A stretch of 64,000 nucleotides of DNA. Source: Nocardia sienata NBRC 100364. Lineage in GTDB: Bacteria; Actinomycetota; Actinomycetes; Mycobacteriales; Mycobacteriaceae. The position numbers and the translations under genes were made by a program. Shown here in pieces: positions 1 to 8,252 of the stretch. Each line of letters begins with the position of its first letter. The stretch's first letter is position 1. The DNA lies in assembly GCF_001613205.1 (NCBI RefSeq), contig NZ_BDBX01000021.1, positions 62,001 through 126,000 on the forward strand, given 5' to 3'. A model generated the notes under the pieces. It did no database searches. It was not told the origin of the DNA and saw nothing but the letters and a program-made list of their open reading frames with translations.

Positions 1-237
1 TGGACCGCGCCGCGGGCACGCCGGACCGGAGTATCGGACCGACTGGTCCGCGCCGTGATCGAATGGGCGGCACAAGGCCGTCACCCGAGCCTGCGATTGT
101 GGGTGCTGGACGGGAACCGGCCGGCCGAGCAGCTGTATCTGCGCAACGGGTTCACCCCCACCGGGGCGAGCAGACCGTGCGCCGAGGACGACCCCCGCCC
201 GGAGAACGAGATGAGCCTGCCGCTGCCGGCGAGTTGA
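1..237 (+). CDS. GNAT family N-acetyltransferase, C-terminal part
   Basis: The reading frame is open from the first base, so the gene starts upstream of the window. The visible 78 residues end in the typical GNAT C-terminal pattern: a helix (RLVRAVIEWA), a beta strand (LRLWVLDGN), then the A-x-x-L-Y-x-x-x-G-F motif (AEQLYLRNGF) that lines the acetyl-CoA site. GNAT enzymes move an acetyl group from acetyl-CoA to an amine; the substrate cannot be told from this fragment. A separate gene starts 56 bp after the stop. Confidence 0.8.
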   Translation, partial: WTAPRARRTGVSDRLVRAVIEWAAQGRHPSLRLWVLDGNRPAEQLYLRNGFTPTGASRPCAEDDPRPENEMSLPLPAS

Positions 238-280
238 AAGGTTCGCCGCTTTTCTCGCTTTTGTTCCGCATCTCCGGCTA

Positions 281-286
281 TATACT
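281..286 (+). promoter_or_regulatory. Probable -10 box for a leaderless transcript
   Basis: TATACT lies 7 bp before the GTG start at 294, and there is no Shine-Dalgarno sequence between them. Transcription would start at or next to the GTG, giving a leaderless mRNA, a common arrangement in actinobacteria. No clear -35 box is visible. Confidence 0.45.
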
Positions 287-293
287 CCTGATC

Positions 294-692
294 GTGACGT
301 ATCTGCGGATCAAGGAAGCCGCCGGACTGCTCGGGGTCAGCGATGACACCGTGCGGCGCTGGATAGATCAGGGACGGCTGCCCTCGGTCCGGCTGGAAAA
401 CGGTCGCAAGGGTGTGCGGGGCCGGGATCTGGCCGAATTCGCGCGGCAGCACGCCGAAGCACCCGAACCCGGGGTGACCGTGGCGGCCTCGGCCCGCAAC
501 AGGATGCGCGGCATCGTGACCCGGGTGGTCACCGATACGGTGATGGCGCAGGTTGAGATGCAGGCCGGGCCGTTCCGGCTGGTTTCCCTGCTGAGCCGGG
601 AGTCGGTGGACGAACTCGGTATCGAGGTGGGCAGCGTGACGGTCGCGTCGGTCAAATCGACGCATGTGGTGGTCGAGATCCCGGAGAGTTGA
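294..692 (+). CDS. HTH and Mop-domain molybdate-binding protein
   Basis: The 132-residue protein has two parts. Residues about 2-55 form a MerR/excisionase-like helix-turn-helix (YLRIKEAAGLLGVSDDTVRRW). Residues about 63-130 form a single Mop/TOBE domain (ARNRMRGIV...VTVASVKSTHVVVEIP) of the molybdate-binding kind. It sits directly before modA with two bases between stop and the next ATG, so it is the first gene of the mod operon. It may sense molybdate and control the operon, or store molybdate; family knowledge supports either. The GTG start is chosen because the HTH begins right after it and a TATACT box lies 7 bp upstream. Confidence 0.8.
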   Translation: MTYLRIKEAAGLLGVSDDTVRRWIDQGRLPSVRLENGRKGVRGRDLAEFARQHAEAPEPGVTVAASARNRMRGIVTRVVTDTVMAQVEMQAGPFRLVSLLSRESVDELGIEVGSVTVASVKSTHVVVEIPES

Positions 693-694
693 CG

Positions 695-1492
695 ATGACG
701 ACGACAACAGGGCGGGTAGTGCGCCGGCTGGCCCCGGTGGCGGTGCTGATGGCCGTGCTGGCGGGCTGTGCCGGCCAGGACTCCGGGGACGCCTCCGGCG
801 GTTCGGGTGACGGGATCACCGGGACCGTCACCGTGTTCGCCGCGGCCTCGCTCACCGAAACCTTCACCACCCTCGGCGAACAGTTCGAACAGGCACATCC
901 CGGGGTCGCTGTGGTGTTCGGCTTCGGCGGCAGTTCGGCGCTGGCCGAACAGATCGCCCAGGGCGCACCGGCCGATGTGTTCGCCTCCGCCGCGCCGCGC
1001 AATATGGAGCAGGTGATCGAATCGGGCGATATCACCGCCGCGCCGGTCACCTTCGTCGGTAACCGGCTCGAGATCGCGGTGCCCGCCGGTAATCCGGGCA
1101 GTATCAGCGGGCTGGCCGATTTCGGCCGTCCTGGACCGCGGATCGCATTGTGTGCCGAACAGGTGCCCTGCGGTGCGGCCGCCGACAAGGTTTTCGCCGC
1201 GGCCGGTGTCACCCCGCAGCCCGATACCCGCGAACCCGATGTGAAAGCCGTCCTGACCAAGGTAACGCTGGGTGAGGTCGACGCCGCGCTGGTGTACCGG
1301 ACCGATATCCGGGCCGCGGGCGACGAGGTCACCGGGATCGAGTTCCCGGAATCGGAGAAGGCGATCAACGACTATCCGATCGCGCCGGTGGCCCAGGCGC
1401 CCAATCCGGTCGCCGCCGCGGCGTTCGTCGATTTCGTTCTGTCACCGCAGGCGCGCACGGTTTTCACCACGGCCGGTTTCGATACACCGTGA
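695..1492 (+). CDS. modA: Molybdate ABC transporter substrate-binding lipoprotein ModA
   Basis: This 265-residue extracytoplasmic lipoprotein captures molybdate for the ModBC importer. A lipoprotein signal peptide ends in the lipobox LAGC near residue 27. The mature part carries the ModA pattern: VTVFAAASLTETF at its start, then FGFGGSSALAEQIAQGAPADVFASA, whose serines bind the oxyanion. The ATG at 695 follows a GGAGAG ribosome site at 683-688; a TTG six bases upstream is less likely. Its stop overlaps the modB GTG start, indicating translational coupling. Confidence 0.95.
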   Translation: MTTTTGRVVRRLAPVAVLMAVLAGCAGQDSGDASGGSGDGITGTVTVFAAASLTETFTTLGEQFEQAHPGVAVVFGFGGSSALAEQIAQGAPADVFASAAPRNMEQVIESGDITAAPVTFVGNRLEIAVPAGNPGSISGLADFGRPGPRIALCAEQVPCGAAADKVFAAAGVTPQPDTREPDVKAVLTKVTLGEVDAALVYRTDIRAAGDEVTGIEFPESEKAINDYPIAPVAQAPNPVAAAAFVDFVLSPQARTVFTTAGFDTP

Positions 1493-2328
1493 GCGCCGGC
1501 CCGGTGCGGCACCGGACGACGGCGCTGCGCCGGCGCCGGGCGGTCCGGGGCCGGCGGCCGATCGTCCTGGTCGCACCCGCGCTGCTGGCACTGGGGTTCC
1601 TGATCGTCCCCCTGGCCGGGCTGCTGGTCCGGGCGCCGTGGCGAGATCTGCCCGCGCGGTTGCTTTCCGCGGAAGTGGGACAGGCGCTGCGCCTGTCGCT
1701 GGTGTGCGCGAGCCTGGCCACCGCGCTGTGCCTGGTACTGGGCATCCCATTGGCCTGGCTGCTGGCCCGCGGCGATCTGCCCGGCCGCGGACTGGTGCGG
1801 GCGCTGGTCACCGTTCCCCTGGTACTGCCACCCGTGGTCGGCGGAGTGGCATTGCTGCTGGTACTCGGCCGCCGCGGGCTGGTCGGACAGTACCTCTACG
1901 ACTGGTTCGGGGTGGCGCTGCCCTTCACCACCGCGGCGGTGGTGGTGGCGGAGGCCTTCGTGGCGATGCCCTTTCTGGTGATCTCGGTGGAGGGTGCGCT
2001 GCGTGGGGCCGATCCGCGCTACGAGGAGGCCGCCGCCACGCTGGGCGCCTCCCGGTGGCTGGCCTTCCGCCGCGTGACACTGCCCTCGATCCTGCCCGGT
2101 GTCGTGGCCGGAACGGTGCTCTGCTGGGCTCGGGCGCTGGGCGAATTCGGCGCCACCATCACGTTCGCCGGTAACTTCCCGGGCACGACCACCACCATGC
2201 CGCTGGCGGTGTACCTGGCGCTGCAAACCGACCCGGCCGCGGCGATCGTGCTCAGCCTGGTGCTGTTGCTGGTCTCGGTGATGGTGCTGGCCGCGCTACG
2301 GGAACGCTGGCTACGGGCAGTGCTGTGA
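1489..2328 (+). CDS. modB: Molybdate ABC transporter permease ModB
   Basis: A 279-residue inner-membrane permease with several hydrophobic helices. It has the EAA loop that contacts the ATPase (EEAAATLGASRWLAF...VTLPSILPG, about residues 180-210) followed by the ModB/CysT-type ARALGEFGATITFAGN segment. It forms the channel through which molybdate enters. The GTG start overlaps the modA stop by four bases, and its own stop overlaps the modC start in the same way. Confidence 0.95.
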   Translation: MSAGPVRHRTTALRRRRAVRGRRPIVLVAPALLALGFLIVPLAGLLVRAPWRDLPARLLSAEVGQALRLSLVCASLATALCLVLGIPLAWLLARGDLPGRGLVRALVTVPLVLPPVVGGVALLLVLGRRGLVGQYLYDWFGVALPFTTAAVVVAEAFVAMPFLVISVEGALRGADPRYEEAAATLGASRWLAFRRVTLPSILPGVVAGTVLCWARALGEFGATITFAGNFPGTTTTMPLAVYLALQTDPAAAIVLSLVLLLVSVMVLAALRERWLRAVL

Positions 2329-3374
2329 CGCTGACGGCCGAACTGCGGGTGACCCGCGGTGATTTCACACTGGACCTGGACCTGCGCCTCGCCCCCGGCG
2401 AGGTCGTCGCCCTGCTCGGCCCCAACGGCGCCGGGAAGACCACCGCCCTGCGTGCCCTGGCGGGACTCACCCCGCTCACAGCGGGATCGATCCGGCTCGA
2501 CGACCGGATATGGGATGCGCCGCCCGCAGCGTTCGTACCGCCCGAACATCGTTCGGTGGGGGTGGTGTTCCAGGACTATCTGCTCTTCGCCCACCTCGAC
2601 GCATTGGAAAACGTGGCTTTCGGGCTGCGTGCTCGCGGGCTGCGCCGGACCGCCGCCCGCGAACGGGCCGCGCACTGGCTGCACCGGGTGGGTCTGGCCG
2701 AGTACACGCGCGCCCGGCCCCGGGCCCTGTCCGGTGGTCAGGCCCAACGGGTCGCGCTGGCTCGCGCCCTGGCGATCGAACCGGACCTGCTGCTACTGGA
2801 CGAGCCGCTGGCGGCACTGGACGCGGCGACCCGGGTGCGAGTGCGTTCCGAACTGGCCCACCATCTCGGCGACTACCCCGGCTCCACCCTGCTGGTCACC
2901 CACGACCCGCTCGACGCCATGGTGCTGGCCGACCGGCTCGTCATCGTGGAGGGCGGGGTGGTGGTCCAGCAGGGTTCGCCCGGTGAGGTGGCCCGAATGC
3001 CCCGCTCCGACTATGTCGCGGACCTGGTGGGGCTCAACCTCTTCCGCGGAACCGCGGCGGGAACTCAGGTCCGGCTCGACGGCGGCGGTGAACTCACCGT
3101 CGTCGAACCGGCCACCGGCCCGGTGCATCTCACCTTCGCGCCGTCCGCGGTCGGCCTGCACCCGCGGCGGCCCGCCGGCAGTCCGCGAAACACCTGGCCG
3201 GTGACGGTGGCCGGTCTCGAACAGCACGCCCACACGGTGCGGGTCCGGCTCGACGGCGCGATTCCGGCGCTGGCCGATATCACTCCCGCCACCGTGGCGG
3301 ACCTGCGTATCCGGCCGGGATCGGCACTGTGGGCGGCACTCGAGGCCACCGAGATCCACTGCTATCCGGCCTGA
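2325..3374 (+). CDS. modC: Molybdate ABC transporter ATP-binding protein ModC
   Basis: A 349-residue cytoplasmic ATPase that drives molybdate import. Walker A is GPNGAGKTT (32-40), Q-loop VFQDY (81-85), signature LSGGQ (135-139), Walker B LLLLDEP (155-161), with a switch histidine in LLVTHD. From about residue 240 there is a C-terminal extension matching the molybdate-binding TOBE region of ModC. The GTG start overlaps the modB stop. The gene ends 7 bp before the convergent gene at 3382. Confidence 0.95.
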   Translation: MTLTAELRVTRGDFTLDLDLRLAPGEVVALLGPNGAGKTTALRALAGLTPLTAGSIRLDDRIWDAPPAAFVPPEHRSVGVVFQDYLLFAHLDALENVAFGLRARGLRRTAARERAAHWLHRVGLAEYTRARPRALSGGQAQRVALARALAIEPDLLLLDEPLAALDAATRVRVRSELAHHLGDYPGSTLLVTHDPLDAMVLADRLVIVEGGVVVQQGSPGEVARMPRSDYVADLVGLNLFRGTAAGTQVRLDGGGELTVVEPATGPVHLTFAPSAVGLHPRRPAGSPRNTWPVTVAGLEQHAHTVRVRLDGAIPALADITPATVADLRIRPGSALWAALEATEIHCYPA

Positions 3375-3381
3375 TCCGCGG

Positions 3382-3792
3382 TCAGCCGGTGATCCGCCGC
3401 AGACCGGCGTATTCCAGCGCCGCGAACGCCGCGACGACGATCGCGCCTATCAGGATGAACGCCACACCGGCACCGGTCAGCTCGAGCAGGCCGGAGAACG
3501 GCAGGGCGAGCAGCCCCGGCACACAGAGCGAGTTGAACGCGACCACCCCCGTCGCATGCCGTGTCGAGATGACCGGATAACCGGCGATGAGCAGCAGTGC
3601 CAGCGCGCCACCGAGCATGGCGACACCGAACGGGACCGACCACGAGGTCGGGAAACCCAGGGGCTCTTCCAGCGGTACGGCGCCGCCGAGCATCAGGACA
3701 CCGAAGGCCCCGGTGCCCCAGCCGTCGAGGCGCAGGGTGCGGCGCAGCAGGTCGCCGGAGGTCGCAGGCGCGGACAGGGTCGCGGTGGTCAT
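3382..3792 (-). CDS. Small four-helix membrane protein of unknown function
   Basis: A 136-residue protein with about four hydrophobic stretches, each 18-22 residues (GAFGVLMLGGAV, VPFGVAMLGGALALLLIAGY, VVAFNSLCVPGLLAL, GAGVAFILIGAIVVAAFAAL). I do not recognise the family. It is divergent from the regulator at 3916, with 123 bp between the starts, so the regulator may control it. It is convergent with modC. Confidence 0.7.
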   Translation of the reverse strand: MTTATLSAPATSGDLLRRTLRLDGWGTGAFGVLMLGGAVPLEEPLGFPTSWSVPFGVAMLGGALALLLIAGYPVISTRHATGVVAFNSLCVPGLLALPFSGLLELTGAGVAFILIGAIVVAAFAALEYAGLRRITG

Positions 3793-3915
3793 GATCGTCT
3801 GCCTCTCGGATCAGCACTGAGGGTTACGTCCCCGACTGTGCCGCCGGACGGTCAGCGGTTCAATGACCTCCGAGGTCATGGCCGCCGGGCCCCGGACCCC
3901 GATACGCTCGGCGAT

Positions 3916-4800
3916 GTGGAGGTGCGTGTAGACGGGAGCCCGTCGGGGGTCGGTGCCCTGGTGCGGGAATGGCGGCAGCGGCGGCGGCTGAGCCAGCTGG
4001 ATCTGGCACTGGCGGCGGGTACCTCGGCCCGGCATCTGTCGTGTGTGGAGACCGGGCGCTCGGCGCCGAGCCGGGAAATGGTGCTGCGCCTGTCGCATAC
4101 GCTGGACGTGCCGCTGCGGGAACGCAATACGCTGCTGGTCGCCGCCGGGTTCGCGCCCGCCTACCAGGAGAGCAGTCTCGACGACGCCCATCTCGCCTCG
4201 GCGCGGGCGGCGCTGGAACATATGCTCGCCGCCCACGAACCCTATCCGGCGGTAGCGGTCGACCGCTGGTGGGACGTGGTCGCCGCCAATTCGGCACTGG
4301 CGGTACTCACCGACGACGTGCCCTTGCACCTGCTGGCCGACCGACCGAACGTCTACCGGCTGGTCCTGCATCCCGAGGGCCTTGCCGCCCGGCTCGCCAA
4401 CCCGCGCCAGGTCCGCGAACAACTGCTGGAACGGCTGGCCCGGCAGGCCGGCACCACCGGAGACCCACGGCTGCGCGACCTCTACGACGAGGTCAGCGGC
4501 TATCCGCCGGTCCACTCCGACCGCGAGGAGACCGACGGTACCGCTTCCGGCCCGTTCCAGGTGCCGATCCGGGTGCGCACGCCGCACGGTGAGCTCTCGC
4601 TGTTCGGCACCATGGCCACATTCGGCGCTCCCGCGGACGTCACACTGTCGGAGCTGGCGGTCGAACTCTTCTACCCGCTCGACGAGTTCACGGCACAGTT
4701 CCTCCGGGACCGGACCGGAGCGCTCACGGCCGACGGCCTCGACTGCATCGGCTCATCTGTGCCATCGTCACCGACGATGACGAGACCACGGTGGTCGTGA
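3916..4800 (+). CDS. XRE-family regulator with MmyB-like ligand-binding domain
   Basis: A 294-residue transcription regulator. Residues about 12-65 are an XRE helix-turn-helix (LVREWRQRRRLSQLDLALAAGTSARHLSCVETGRSAPS). The rest is the MmyB-like PAS-type domain (YPAVAVDRWWDVVAANSAL, LFGTMATFGAPADVTLSELAVELFYPLDEFTAQ). The GTG start at 3916 is chosen because TACGCT at 3903-3908 can serve as a -10 box for a leaderless message and no ribosome site is visible. Its likely target is the divergent membrane protein at 3382. The last 20 residues (from 4741) do not look like the family and run over a toxin-gene remnant in another frame. Confidence 0.85.
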   Translation: MEVRVDGSPSGVGALVREWRQRRRLSQLDLALAAGTSARHLSCVETGRSAPSREMVLRLSHTLDVPLRERNTLLVAAGFAPAYQESSLDDAHLASARAALEHMLAAHEPYPAVAVDRWWDVVAANSALAVLTDDVPLHLLADRPNVYRLVLHPEGLAARLANPRQVREQLLERLARQAGTTGDPRLRDLYDEVSGYPPVHSDREETDGTASGPFQVPIRVRTPHGELSLFGTMATFGAPADVTLSELAVELFYPLDEFTAQFLRDRTGALTADGLDCIGSSVPSSPTMTRPRWS

Positions 4801-4832
4801 TGCAGGCGCGCTACCACTACGGCAACAAATAG
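4740..4832 (+). pseudogene. C-terminal remnant of a YoeB/Txe-type toxin
   Basis: In the frame starting at 4740 the DNA encodes 30 residues, RLHRLICAIVTDDDE followed by TTVVVMQARYHYGNK, then TAG. The pattern HRL(I/V)-x(8-12)-V-x-x-x-QARYHY is the C-terminal end of RelE-superfamily YoeB/Txe toxins, where RYHY carries catalytic residues. No start codon or N-terminal toxin half is present in frame, and the 5' part overlaps the last codons of the regulator at 3916. I read it as the scar of a deleted toxin-antitoxin locus. Confidence 0.5.
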
Positions 4833-4970
4833 GAGCGGAAAGGAGACCGGTCCGCTGACCGTCGCGGGCCGGCCCGCCCCGTGACCCTCCGGCCGGTCGA
4901 GCCCGAGCGCCGAATGCGCGCACGAAACACTCGCTCTCGGCCGATACGTGGGCCGATCCGTCGGCCGACG

Positions 4971-6131
4971 TCAGAGATAGCTCGTATCGTTGACCAGCCG
5001 CACCGACGAACCACCGTCGGGATAGAACTCCGCGAGCGAGAGCGATGCCAGATCCAGGTGCAGGCGGTAGAGCAGCGACGGGCCGACTCCCAGCGCCAGC
5101 TGTAGCAGCGTCTTGATCGGTGTCACATGGCTGACCACGACGACATTCGCCCCGGGATAGCGCGCGACGAGGTCGCGGCGCACCGCCTCGACCCGTTCCC
5201 GGACCGCGTCGAAACTCTCCCCGCCGGGGGCCGGCAGCGACGGATCGCCCAGCCAGCGGGCGTGCAGCTCCGGATCGCGTTCGGCGGCCTCCCGGAAGGT
5301 CAGCCCCTCCCAGTCACCGAAATCGGTTTCGGTGAGACCCTCGACGACCCGTACCTCGATCCCGAGCGCCGCGCCGGCCGCCTCGGCGGTTTCCCGGGCC
5401 CGGCCCAGCGGTGAGGTCACGATCGCGGAGATATCGCCTTTGGCGGCGAGCATTTTCGCCGCCCGGGCCGCCTGTTCCCGCCCCACGGCGGTCAGCGGCG
5501 GGTTGCCGCGACCGGAATAGCGCCGCTGCACCGACAGCTCGGTCTGCCCGTGCCGCAACAGCAGCAGCCTGGTCGGGCGTCCGGCCGCACCGGTCCAGCC
5601 GGGGCCGGGCCCGGACAGGCGGGCCGGCGCGCTCTGCGCATCCACGACCGGATCGGCGCCGGACTCGGGGACGGCGGATCGCGCCGCGGCCGGGTCGGCC
5701 GCGTGTACCTCGGCGACCAGCTTGCCATCGTCCATGGCCTCGTTGGCCAGCCGGTCGGCGTGGGAGTTCTCGGCGCGCGGTATCCAGCGGTAGGTCACCC
5801 GGTCGAAATCCGCGGCCAGCCGCCGGGCACGATCGGCGAGCGGAATCAGCGCCGCGTGTTTGACCTTCCAGCGACCCGACATCTGCTCGACCACGAGTTT
5901 GGAGTCCATCCGCACCGCGACCACCCGGGCACCGAGTTCGGCGGCCGCTTCCAGTCCGGCGATCAGACCGCGGTACTCCGCGACATTGTTGGTCGTGACG
6001 CCCAGGGCCTCCCGGCGCTCGGCGAGGACTCCCACCCGGTCCGCGTCGAACACCACCGCACCGTAACCGGCCGGGCCCGGATTACCCCGCGACCCCCCGT
6101 CGGCCTCGACGACGACCTCGCGCACGCTCAT
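4971..6131 (-). CDS. Bifunctional RNase H / acid phosphatase (Rv2228c type)
   Basis: A 386-residue two-domain protein. Residues about 1-140 are an RNase HI domain with the acidic active site D11 (ADGGSRGNPG), E52, D76 and D126; it would cut RNA in RNA-DNA hybrids. Residues about 187-386 are a histidine-phosphatase (CobC-like) domain with the RHG motif at 193-195. The linker at 140-185 is proline- and alanine-rich. In M. tuberculosis the same fusion (Rv2228c) has RNase H and alpha-ribazole phosphatase activity, which fits the cobC and cobD genes nearby. The next gene upstream on this strand ends 47 bp before its start. Confidence 0.92.
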   Translation of the reverse strand: MSVREVVVEADGGSRGNPGPAGYGAVVFDADRVGVLAERREALGVTTNNVAEYRGLIAGLEAAAELGARVVAVRMDSKLVVEQMSGRWKVKHAALIPLADRARRLAADFDRVTYRWIPRAENSHADRLANEAMDDGKLVAEVHAADPAAARSAVPESGADPVVDAQSAPARLSGPGPGWTGAAGRPTRLLLLRHGQTELSVQRRYSGRGNPPLTAVGREQAARAAKMLAAKGDISAIVTSPLGRARETAEAAGAALGIEVRVVEGLTETDFGDWEGLTFREAAERDPELHARWLGDPSLPAPGGESFDAVRERVEAVRRDLVARYPGANVVVVSHVTPIKTLLQLALGVGPSLLYRLHLDLASLSLAEFYPDGGSSVRLVNDTSYL

Positions 6132-6178
6132 TTCGGCCTCCCGCTCCCGCTACTCGGACCCCGCTGTCCGGCGCGATC

Positions 6179-6916
6179 TCACAATCCGGATTCTTTGGTC
6201 CGCACCAGCACCGCACCGCATTCCGGACAGCGCACCACCTGATCGGGCGCGGTCTTCGCGATCCGGGCGATCTCGCCGCGGTCCAGCTCGATCCGGCAGG
6301 CTCCGCAACGCCGGGCCTGCAGTAGCGCCGCGCCGATTCCGTGCGCGGCGCGCTGCCGGTCGTAGATCGCCAGCAGCTCCTCCGGGAACGCGCCGACCAG
6401 TTTCGCGCGATCGGTTTCGCAGCGCTGCTGGGCGACGTCGAGATCGGCTACTGCCTCGTCGCGGCGGCCGCGGGCGGCGGCGAGTTCGCTCTCGGTGCGG
6501 TCCAGCCGGGCACCGGCGTGTTCGTGATCGGCGGCGGAGGCCTCGCGGCGTTCCATCACCTCGAGCAGATCGTCCTCGAGCACCGATCGGCGCCGCTGCA
6601 GGCTCGCCAGCTCGTGCTGCAGTTCGGACAGCTGTTTCGCGCCGACCGATCCCGCCTCCAGGACGCCGCGGTCACGGTCCTCGCGTTTGCGGACCGCCTC
6701 GATCTCACCCTCGAGTTTGCGGATATCGCGGTCGAGATCGTCCAGCACGATCTCCACGGCCACGGCCGCGTCCTTGTGCGTGTTGCGTTCGGCCTCGAAC
6801 CGGTCGACCTCCTGCTGTTCGGGGAGGACACTGCGCCGGTGCGCGATCCGGGTCAGTTCGGTGTCGACCTCGGCGAGACGCAGCAGTTGGGCCTGAATCG
6901 ATGGTTCGACATTCAA
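6179..6916 (-). CDS. Coiled-coil zinc-ribbon protein (Rv2229c family)
   Basis: A 245-residue protein: a long helical coiled coil (about 1-190, rich in E, R and L heptads) and a C-terminal zinc ribbon with CxxC pairs (CGAC and CPEC). The start chosen is TTG at 6916, preceded by GGAG 10 bases upstream; this gives LNVEPSIQAQLLRLAEVDTEL and the same length as I recall for M. tuberculosis Rv2229c. Its molecular role is not established. It lies between the RNase H/phosphatase and Nif3-type genes, as in mycobacteria. Confidence 0.85.
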   Translation of the reverse strand: MNVEPSIQAQLLRLAEVDTELTRIAHRRSVLPEQQEVDRFEAERNTHKDAAVAVEIVLDDLDRDIRKLEGEIEAVRKREDRDRGVLEAGSVGAKQLSELQHELASLQRRRSVLEDDLLEVMERREASAADHEHAGARLDRTESELAAARGRRDEAVADLDVAQQRCETDRAKLVGAFPEELLAIYDRQRAAHGIGAALLQARRCGACRIELDRGEIARIAKTAPDQVVRCPECGAVLVRTKESGL

Positions 6917-7031
6917 CGCGAACGAACTCCCTGCACGCTGTGGACGGATAAGAACGTCCACCGTACTCCGCGCGGCGGCGGCGGTGTCGCCGACCGGTCC
7001 GAACTCGCCGTCGCCTCCATGGACCCCGAAG

Positions 7032-8153
7032 TCAGCCGCCGCAACCGACCGTCCACGGATCGGTGCGCACGGTCGAAACCCGCGTCTCCAGATCCGGTAG
7101 GCCGTCTCGGGCCACCGCGGCGGCCTGCGCACACCAAGGGAACTCGGTCGCCCAGTGCGCCGCGTCGATCAATGCGGGACCCGAACGGCGCAGATGTTCG
7201 TCGGCGGGGTGATGGCGCAGGTCGGCGGTGAGGTACGCGTCGACGCCGCGGCGGGTGGCGGTATCGAGCAGCGAATCGCCCGCACCACCGCAGACGGCCA
7301 CGGTGCGCAGTATCCGGTCGGGGTCGCCGGCGGCCCGGACCCCCCACGTCGTCGCCGGCAGGGCGGCGGCGGCGCGGGCGGTGAACTCGCGCAGGGTCAG
7401 CGGTTCGGCGAGCGTACCGATCCGGCCCAGACCCTGGTGTCCGGTGAGCGCCGCCCGTTCGGTCACGTGGTAGGCGGGCTCCTCGTAGGGATGCGCCGAC
7501 CGCAGTGCCGCGAGCACCGCGGCACGGGTACCGGCGGGGGCGACCACCTCGAGCCGGTCCTCGGTCACCCGGGCCAGTTCGCCGACCGCGCCGACCGCCG
7601 GGTTCGCGCCGTCCAGCGGCCGGAATTGACCGGTCCCCGTAACCCGCCAGGCCGCCTCCCGATAGTCGCCGCAGCCACCCGCGCCCGCGGCGAACAGCGC
7701 CGCCAGCACGGCATCGGCCTGCTCCGGCGGTACCTGGACGGTCCACTTGTCCACCGCCGCCACCGGTTTGGGATCGAGGGGGCCCGTAACCGTCAGCCCG
7801 AGCGCCGCGGCCAGGGCGTCGGAGACGCCGGGGTCGGCGGAATCGGCGTTCGTATGCGCGGTGAACAGGGCGCAGCCCGCGCGGATCAGCCGATGCACCA
7901 GCGCGCCCTTGGGCCGATCGGCCGAGACACTGTCGACACCTCGGAGCAGCAGCGGATGGTGGGCCACCACTGCCTGGGCACCCCACTGCACCGCCTCGTC
8001 CACCACGGCCGCGGTGACATCGACGGCGAACAGCACCCGTCGCACGACCTCCGCCGGATCCCCGCAGACCAGTCCCACCGAATCCCACGGCTCGGCCAGC
8101 CGCGGCGGATAGGCCGTTTCCAGGGTCGCGACGAGTTCGGCAAGGGTGGCCAC
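7032..8153 (-). CDS. Nif3-like dinuclear metal-binding protein
   Basis: A 373-residue member of the Nif3/YbgI family, which forms toroidal hexamers with two metal ions per subunit. Metal-ligand motifs are visible: [11 protein letters not shown] near residue 70 and TAHTNAD near 108, and near the C-terminus [13 protein letters not shown] with [10 protein letters not shown] middle insert (about 135-245) contains the CutA1/PII-like [12 protein letters not shown] typical of actinobacterial members. The GTG at 8153 follows a GAGAGGAAGG ribosome site. The cellular role is unknown. The order with the zinc-ribbon gene and cobC is conserved in mycobacteria. Confidence 0.9.
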   Translation of the reverse strand: MATLAELVATLETAYPPRLAEPWDSVGLVCGDPAEVVRRVLFAVDVTAAVVDEAVQWGAQAVVAHHPLLLRGVDSVSADRPKGALVHRLIRAGCALFTAHTNADSADPGVSDALAAALGLTVTGPLDPKPVAAVDKWTVQVPPEQADAVLAALFAAGAGGCGDYREAAWRVTGTGQFRPLDGANPAVGAVGELARVTEDRLEVVAPAGTRAAVLAALRSAHPYEEPAYHVTERAALTGHQGLGRIGTLAEPLTLREFTARAAAALPATTWGVRAAGDPDRILRTVAVCGGAGDSLLDTATRRGVDAYLTADLRHHPADEHLRRSGPALIDAAHWATEFPWCAQAAAVARDGLPDLETRVSTVRTDPWTVGCGG

Positions 8154-8252
8154 GGCACACCTTCCTCTCGGGAGCTCTCGGGGCGGGTCGGCGACAATCA
8201 TGTCGTGCGCCCGCGGGTCCGGCGCGCTGGGCTCACCCACCGCGCCGGACAG

